Assembly (NCBI GenBank): GCA_963834685.1
Contig: CAWICW010000017.1
Span: forward strand, 62,001-126,000
DNA from: Palsa-504 sp963834685
GTDB taxonomy: Bacteria; Actinomycetota; Actinomycetes; Streptosporangiales; Streptosporangiaceae
Direction of reading: 5' to 3'
DNA: 64,000 nt
Made by a program: the position numbers and the translations under genes. The first letter of the stretch is position 1. The number at the start of each line of letters is the position of its first letter. Positions 60,036-64,000 of the stretch are shown here, piece after piece. Under the pieces are notes generated by a model. That model was given only the letters and a program-made list of their open reading frames with translations, made no database searches and was not told the origin of the DNA.

Positions 60036-60440
60036 ATGGACAAGGTCACCCGGACGGACGCTGAGTGGCGGGAGCGGCTGACTCCGGAGGAGTACGCCGT
60101 GCTGCGCAAAGCCGGTACCGAGGCGCCATTCACCGGTGAGTACACCGACACCAAGACCGAGGGCGTGTACCGCTGCCGGGCCTGCGGCGCGGAGCTGTTC
60201 CGTTCGGACACCAAGTTCGAGTCGCACTGTGGCTGGCCGTCGTTCTACCAGCCGACCGAATCGGACGCGGTGGTGCTGATCGAGGACCGCACGCTCGGGA
60301 CGACTCGTACCGAGGTGCGCTGCGCCCGGTGCGACTCGCACTTGGGCCACGTGTTCGCCGGGGAAGGCTACGACGTCCCCACCGATCAGCGCTGGTGCAT
60401 CAACTCGGTGTCGCTGACCCTGGAGCCTGTGGCGTCGTGA
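60036..60440 (+). CDS. msrB: Peptide methionine-R-sulfoxide reductase
   Basis: A 134-residue MsrB. Zinc Cys pairs are in YRCRACGAELF and VRCARCDSHLGHVF. The substrate region is SHCGWPSFYQPTE, and the catalytic Cys lies in RWCINSVSLTLEP. It reduces methionine-R-sulfoxide in proteins using thioredoxin or mycothiol-linked reductants. Typical length, intact. The stop overlaps the GTG start of the following cupin gene (GTGA), so the two are coupled. The ATG at 60036 has GGGAG about 9 bp upstream. Confidence 0.95.
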   Translation: MDKVTRTDAEWRERLTPEEYAVLRKAGTEAPFTGEYTDTKTEGVYRCRACGAELFRSDTKFESHCGWPSFYQPTESDAVVLIEDRTLGTTRTEVRCARCDSHLGHVFAGEGYDVPTDQRWCINSVSLTLEPVAS

Positions 60441-60835
60441 AGCCGGGGTTGCGGCTGATCCGGGCCGACTCGCTCTCGGCCGGCACTGCGCAGACCGGCG
60501 GGATGGTCCGCAGCGCGGCCATTTCCGGCGACCTGGTCGGCGCCCGTGCGCTGTGGATGGGGCGGACGGTGGTCCGGCCCGGGACGTCATCCGGGGACCA
60601 CCATCACGGGGAGTCCGAGACCGGCATCTACGTAGTGTCCGGTCATCCGGTGTTCGTGTTCCGTGATCCTGACAGCGGATCGCTGGTCCGGCTGCAGACG
60701 TCGCCGGGCGATTACGTCTGGGTCCCGCCGCACGTTCCCCACCGGGAGGAGAACCCGTCCCCCGACACCGAGGCGGTCGTGGTCATCGCCCGGTCCACTC
60801 AGGAAGCGATCGTGGTCAACGTTCCTGCGCTGTGA
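60437..60835 (+). CDS. Cupin-domain protein coupled to msrB
   Basis: A 132-residue single cupin: TVVRPGTSSGDHHHGESETG is motif 1 with three His and a Glu as metal ligands (HHHGESE), and SPGDYVWVPPHVPHREENPS is motif 2 with the fourth His. Such small cupins bind Fe, Mn or Ni and act as dioxygenases, isomerases or sensors. GTG 60437 overlaps the msrB stop by 4 bp; the longer upstream frame lies within msrB and is not used. The link with MsrB suggests oxidative-stress metabolism (inference). Confidence 0.85.
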   Translation: MKPGLRLIRADSLSAGTAQTGGMVRSAAISGDLVGARALWMGRTVVRPGTSSGDHHHGESETGIYVVSGHPVFVFRDPDSGSLVRLQTSPGDYVWVPPHVPHREENPSPDTEAVVVIARSTQEAIVVNVPAL

Positions 60836-60855
60836 CCACCGACGCATCCGGGCCG

Positions 60856-60969
60856 TCATGGCGCGGCGAGATTCGGCACCAGCGCGGTCGCCGTCGCGAT
60901 TTCCGGCTGACCGGCCGACTCGCGGGCCAGGATGTCGTAGCCGGGCCAGTGCTTGGGGAAGCGGGTCAT
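60856..60969 (-). CDS. Short coupled frame after the FtsX-like permease gene
   Basis: A 37-codon frame (MTRFPKHWPGYDILARESAG, then ATATALVPNLAAP) starts in the ATGA overlap with the permease stop codon. It is amphipathic and has no membrane helix. No family is recognised. It may be a real small protein of the exporter operon, the 5' end of a truncated gene, or chance. Confidence 0.25.
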   Translation of the reverse strand: MTRFPKHWPGYDILARESAGQPEIATATALVPNLAAP

Positions 60970-63311
60970 TCGTTTCTCGCGACTTCGGGTCCGGTGATGC
61001 GTGTCAGCAGCGGGAAGGTGGCCGTGATGATGCCAAGGGCCGCCAGGATCCCGCCCGCAGCGATGAGGTAGTAGGCGGCGCCGGGTGCCACCATCGGGTA
61101 GTGCTGCGCCACGGAGGCGTACTCCGCGGCGGCGCCGAACCCGGTGCCGATCGCGACGGCGGCGACGGCGAGCAGCGGGACGGCGCTTTCCAGCGCGACG
61201 ACGCGGCGCAGCGTGGCGAGCCGGGCGCCGGTGAGCCGCAGCAGGCTGAACGGCCGCTTGCGGTCGGCGAGCCCGGCCGCGATGGCCGCGGCGAGCGTGC
61301 AGCCGGCGATCGGCAGGCTGACCAGGATCACCGTGTTCGCGAGCTGCTGGTAGGCGTTGTTGGTGGAATTATCCTGCCTGATCAGGTCGCCGATGGTGGA
61401 CGGCGCGCTGAGGCTGGGGGACGTGTATGCGTTCTCAAGCATCGTCCTCGCCTGCTCGACCGCTGGCACGGTGCCGTTCGTTCCCACGTTGATGGCGTCC
61501 ACGCCGAGGCTGTCCAGCCGCGTGGCCGGGACGTTCGCGGCTGGCCAGGTGATGCCGGCCGACGTCGTGCCGTCCAGGGGGCCGTCGAACCCGTCTTCCG
61601 GGAACGCCGCCGCTGTCGCCCCGGCCGGGCAGCGGCCCAGGGCGGGAACGGCCGCGAGCTGCGCGCACGAGACCACGCCCGCCGGAACCGGACTGCTGCC
61701 GCCCGGAAAGGTGCCGAGGTCGTGAAATGTCCCGGGGATGGTCAGCCGCGGGTCCGCGCGGACCACGACCACCCCCTGGACGCCGGGAATCCCGCGCAGC
61801 CGTGCCGCCAGCGGCGCGGCGGGTGCGGCCGGCCCCGCGCCTGCCTTGGCGGGCTCTAGCGAGGACGTGAAGAAGCCCGACGCCGCCAGCTGGTCCGTCA
61901 CCACGGCCGCGGCCGCGGGGCTGGCAAACCGCGTGAGGTTCTTGGCGTCCTGCGTGGTGATGCCCACCACGGCCACGGTGGTGATGAACAGGGCAAGCAC
62001 CAGGCCGCTGACGGCGCGGAAGGCGGCCCTCGGGTCGTCGGCGAGGCGGCGGGCGGCGATCAGCGCGCCGGGGCGGCTGGTCCGCCGGGCCATGACCCGC
62101 GCTGCGGCCATGGTGAGCCACGGGCCCGCGATGACCAGGCCGACGATGATGAGCAGGAAGCCGGACAAGAGCGCCTGGACCTCCCCGCCCGCGGATGCCG
62201 GGGTGCCGCGGACGACGAAGAAGCCGAGCTCGGCCAGGCCGGCCAGCAGCGGCAGCAGCCGCCAGGCCCGCGGTGGCCTCGGCGTTGTCCGGCGGGCGAC
62301 GCCGAGCGGGGAGATGCGCACCCGGCGCAGCGCCAGCAGCGCCGCCACGGCGGCGGCCACCGGCACCCCGATCGCGACCGCGAGGATGTCTGGCAGGCTG
62401 AGCGACATGTCGGCGGGGAAGAACGGCTCGCCGAGGAACGGGATGCCCGCGACCGGGGCGCGCAGCAGGAAGAAGATCCCGAAGCCGGCCGCCACCCCCA
62501 GGATCGCGGCCGCCGTCGATTCGGTGGCGGCGAGCAGGGAGACCTGCCTGCGGGTCGCGCCGACCAGGCGCATCGCCGCGAACCGCTGCTCGCGGCGGGC
62601 GGCTGACAGCCGGGTCGCGGTGGCGATAAAGATCAGCACCGGGGCCAGCATGGCCAGGGCCACGACGGACAAGATGAGGTCGATGCCGCTCGGCTGGATT
62701 CCCCCGACGGACGGGGTGTAGTCCAGGCCTTTGGGGTTCACCGGCCGGTCCCCGGCGCTGAAGGGCGCCGCCGCGGCGATCGACGTCACCTGCACGCTGT
62801 AGGGCGTGTCGGCCAGCTGCGCCGGGGTGTGCCCGACGATGATGACCAGCGAGTCCGGCGACGGCAGCGCGGCGTCGCCGATCTCCCCGGCCAGGCGGCC
62901 CGGGAAGCGGGCGGCGAGCTGGTCCGCCGGGGTGGCCCGCAGCAGCGCGGCCAGCGCGGGCGAGGCGTAGTACTGGCCCGGTCCCGGGTCACGGGGGATG
63001 CCCGGCGGCACCGGTGACGAGGCACCGGTCGCGGCCACGTCGAAGCGGTAGATGGGCTGGCCGTCGAAGGTGTCACCGATGGGGTGCCACCACAGCGGGG
63101 CGATGCCCGGCGTCGCCGGGCCCGGGGGCACGAACGCGGTGCCGGTCAAGAACCATGCGTGCCGGTTGTTCCAGATGCTGACCGCGTTGGTCGCGGCCAC
63201 GACGGTCAGCAGCAGGCCGACGCCGAGGCCGACCGCGGCGGCCAGGACGAGCAGCCGGGTGACGGCCTCGCGGCCGCCGCTGAGCGCCAGCCGCAGTCCA
63301 AGGCCGATCAC
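60966..63311 (-). CDS. FtsX-like ABC transporter permease
   Basis: A 781-residue membrane protein of the MacB/FtsX superfamily. The N-terminal helix (LLVLAAAVGLGVGLLLTVVA) is followed by an extracytoplasmic domain. The first FtsX domain reads LILSVVALAMLAPVLIFIAT, ATRLSAARREQRFAAMRLVG, and a second has CTLAAAIAAGLADRKRPFSL, LRLTGARLATLRRVVALESA, with a large extracellular loop in between. The RLxGATRR and RLTGARL segments are the coupling motifs facing the ATPase. The start overlaps the ATPase stop by 4 bp. The complex probably works as a mechanotransducer or lipid/peptide exporter; the substrate is unknown. Confidence 0.9.
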   Translation of the reverse strand: MIGLGLRLALSGGREAVTRLLVLAAAVGLGVGLLLTVVAATNAVSIWNNRHAWFLTGTAFVPPGPATPGIAPLWWHPIGDTFDGQPIYRFDVAATGASSPVPPGIPRDPGPGQYYASPALAALLRATPADQLAARFPGRLAGEIGDAALPSPDSLVIIVGHTPAQLADTPYSVQVTSIAAAAPFSAGDRPVNPKGLDYTPSVGGIQPSGIDLILSVVALAMLAPVLIFIATATRLSAARREQRFAAMRLVGATRRQVSLLAATESTAAAILGVAAGFGIFFLLRAPVAGIPFLGEPFFPADMSLSLPDILAVAIGVPVAAAVAALLALRRVRISPLGVARRTTPRPPRAWRLLPLLAGLAELGFFVVRGTPASAGGEVQALLSGFLLIIVGLVIAGPWLTMAAARVMARRTSRPGALIAARRLADDPRAAFRAVSGLVLALFITTVAVVGITTQDAKNLTRFASPAAAAVVTDQLAASGFFTSSLEPAKAGAGPAAPAAPLAARLRGIPGVQGVVVVRADPRLTIPGTFHDLGTFPGGSSPVPAGVVSCAQLAAVPALGRCPAGATAAAFPEDGFDGPLDGTTSAGITWPAANVPATRLDSLGVDAINVGTNGTVPAVEQARTMLENAYTSPSLSAPSTIGDLIRQDNSTNNAYQQLANTVILVSLPIAGCTLAAAIAAGLADRKRPFSLLRLTGARLATLRRVVALESAVPLLAVAAVAIGTGFGAAAEYASVAQHYPMVAPGAAYYLIAAGGILAALGIITATFPLLTRITGPEVARNE

Positions 63312-64000
63312 GGCTTGGCTCCGGTGAGCGTGCTGACCGTGCCGTCGCGGACGATGACCTCGCGGTCGGCGTAGGCGGCGACCCGGGCGTCGTGGGTGAC
63401 CAGGACGACGGTGGTGCCGTGCTCGCGGGCGGCGGCGGTGAGCAGGTCCATCACCAGTTCGCCGGACACCGAGTCCAGCGACCCGGTCGGCTCGTCGGCG
63501 AACAGCACCTCCGGCCCGGCGACCAGGCCGCGGGCCAGCGCGACGCGCTGGGCCTGCCCGCCGGACAGCTCCCCGGACCTGCGGCCCTCAAGCCCGTCCA
63601 GGCCGAGCGTGCCGAACCAGTTCCTGGCCGCCGTCACCGCCGGGCCGCGGCGGGTGCCGGACAGCAGCAGCGGCAGGGCGACGTTCTCTTCCGCGGTCAG
63701 CTCGGGGACCAGCTGCCCGGACTGGAACACGAACCCGAACCGGTCCCGGCGCAGCGCGCTGCGCCGGTCATCGCTCAGCGTGTCCAGCCGCTGCCCGCCG
63801 AACCAGACCTGCCCCTGGTCGGGTACCAGGATGCCCGCCAGGCAGTGCAGCAAGGTGGACTTGCCCGATCCGCTCGGCCCCATGACCGCGACGATCTCGC
63901 CCGGCCGGACGCCCAGCGAGGCGCCGCGCAGCGCCGGCGTCTGGCCGAACGACTTCTCCAGGTCCCGCGCCTCGACGATGTTCGTGGTTCTGGGAGCCGC
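63308..64000 (-). CDS. ABC transporter ATP-binding protein, MacB/LolD type (5' end outside window)
   Basis: The frame runs through the window end, with EARDLEKSFGQTPALRGASL, GVRPGEIVAVMGPSGSGKST (Walker A). Further on come FGFVFQSGQLVPELTAEENV (Q-loop), the signature LSGGQAQRVALARGLV, Walker B VLFADEPTGSLDS and the H-loop VLVTHDARVAAYAD. This is the MacB/LolD-type ATPase that pairs with FtsX-like permeases; its stop overlaps the permease start. At least 225 residues are visible. An internal ATG at 63883 is not the start, because it would cut off the strands before Walker A. Confidence 0.93.
   Translation of the reverse strand, partial: AAPRTTNIVEARDLEKSFGQTPALRGASLGVRPGEIVAVMGPSGSGKSTLLHCLAGILVPDQGQVWFGGQRLDTLSDDRRSALRRDRFGFVFQSGQLVPELTAEENVALPLLLSGTRRGPAVTAARNWFGTLGLDGLEGRRSGELSGGQAQRVALARGLVAGPEVLFADEPTGSLDSVSGELVMDLLTAAAREHGTTVVLVTHDARVAAYADREVIVRDGTVSTLTGAKP

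Overview
The window is very GC-rich, gene-dense DNA with strong third-position G/C bias and frequent GTG starts and ATGA overlaps. It encodes F420-type luciferase-like oxidoreductases, an MshC/CysRS-like ligase, a Bpa-like proteasome activator relative, a 13E12-type HNH protein and a DevR/DosR orthologue. This points to a soil actinomycete, probably of the Streptosporangiales or a neighbouring order (inference; no rRNA is present). No tRNA, rRNA, CRISPR array or complete insertion sequence was seen.

Positions 1 to about 23,100 look like a dormancy/hypoxia island. It holds universal stress proteins, PGK, two acyl-CoA synthetases, a phosphoribosyltransferase/dienelactone hydrolase fusion (Rv0571c-like), a baeRF protein, DUF1918, a Bpa-like protein, an SRPBCC protein, a flavodoxin, two PPOX-fold flavin/F420 proteins, an HspX-like Hsp20, a CstB-like persulfide dioxygenase-rhodanese, a CysRS paralogue, and DevR itself. 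Copies of the DosR-type palindrome GGGAC-N4-GTCCC (0 to 3 mismatches) precede most of these genes. One copy is perfect (11984), and several occur as tandem pairs about 21-22 bp apart. No sensor kinase gene is present here. The island also contains decaying genes: a gpm gene with an internal deletion, and 5'-truncated thiolase, PPOX, S33 hydrolase and SdhC-like fragments.

Positions 23,100-30,200 carry a UvrD-type helicase, an atypical SDR with a coupled small membrane protein, an anchored exported protein, and a NarL-type two-component system with a DUF4097 beta-repeat membrane protein. Positions 30,200-35,000 carry a beta-amino-acid module (class III aminotransferase and MmsA) divergent from a PucR regulator. 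Positions 35,000-39,200 hold a small PspA-like coiled coil, a phosphoribosyltransferase, a MarR-GNAT fusion, a DinB protein, and a DUF59/amidohydrolase pair.

Positions 39,200-44,100 form a four-gene operon (GntR regulator, KDA dehydratase, arabonate dehydratase, ketoglutarate semialdehyde dehydrogenase). It would oxidise a pentonate to 2-oxoglutarate. Positions 44,300-52,300 include an EamA transporter, a nitrilase-fold protein whose catalytic Cys is Ala, a putrescine/GABA module (aldehyde dehydrogenase, Lrp regulator, aminotransferase), a D-amino-acid-oxidase-like protein and an MmcQ protein. Positions 52,300-64,000 hold two LLM oxidoreductases flanking tandem GH5 paralogues without signal peptides, a large LuxR (LAL) ATPase regulator, MsrB plus a cupin, and an FtsX/ABC exporter that runs off the window end.
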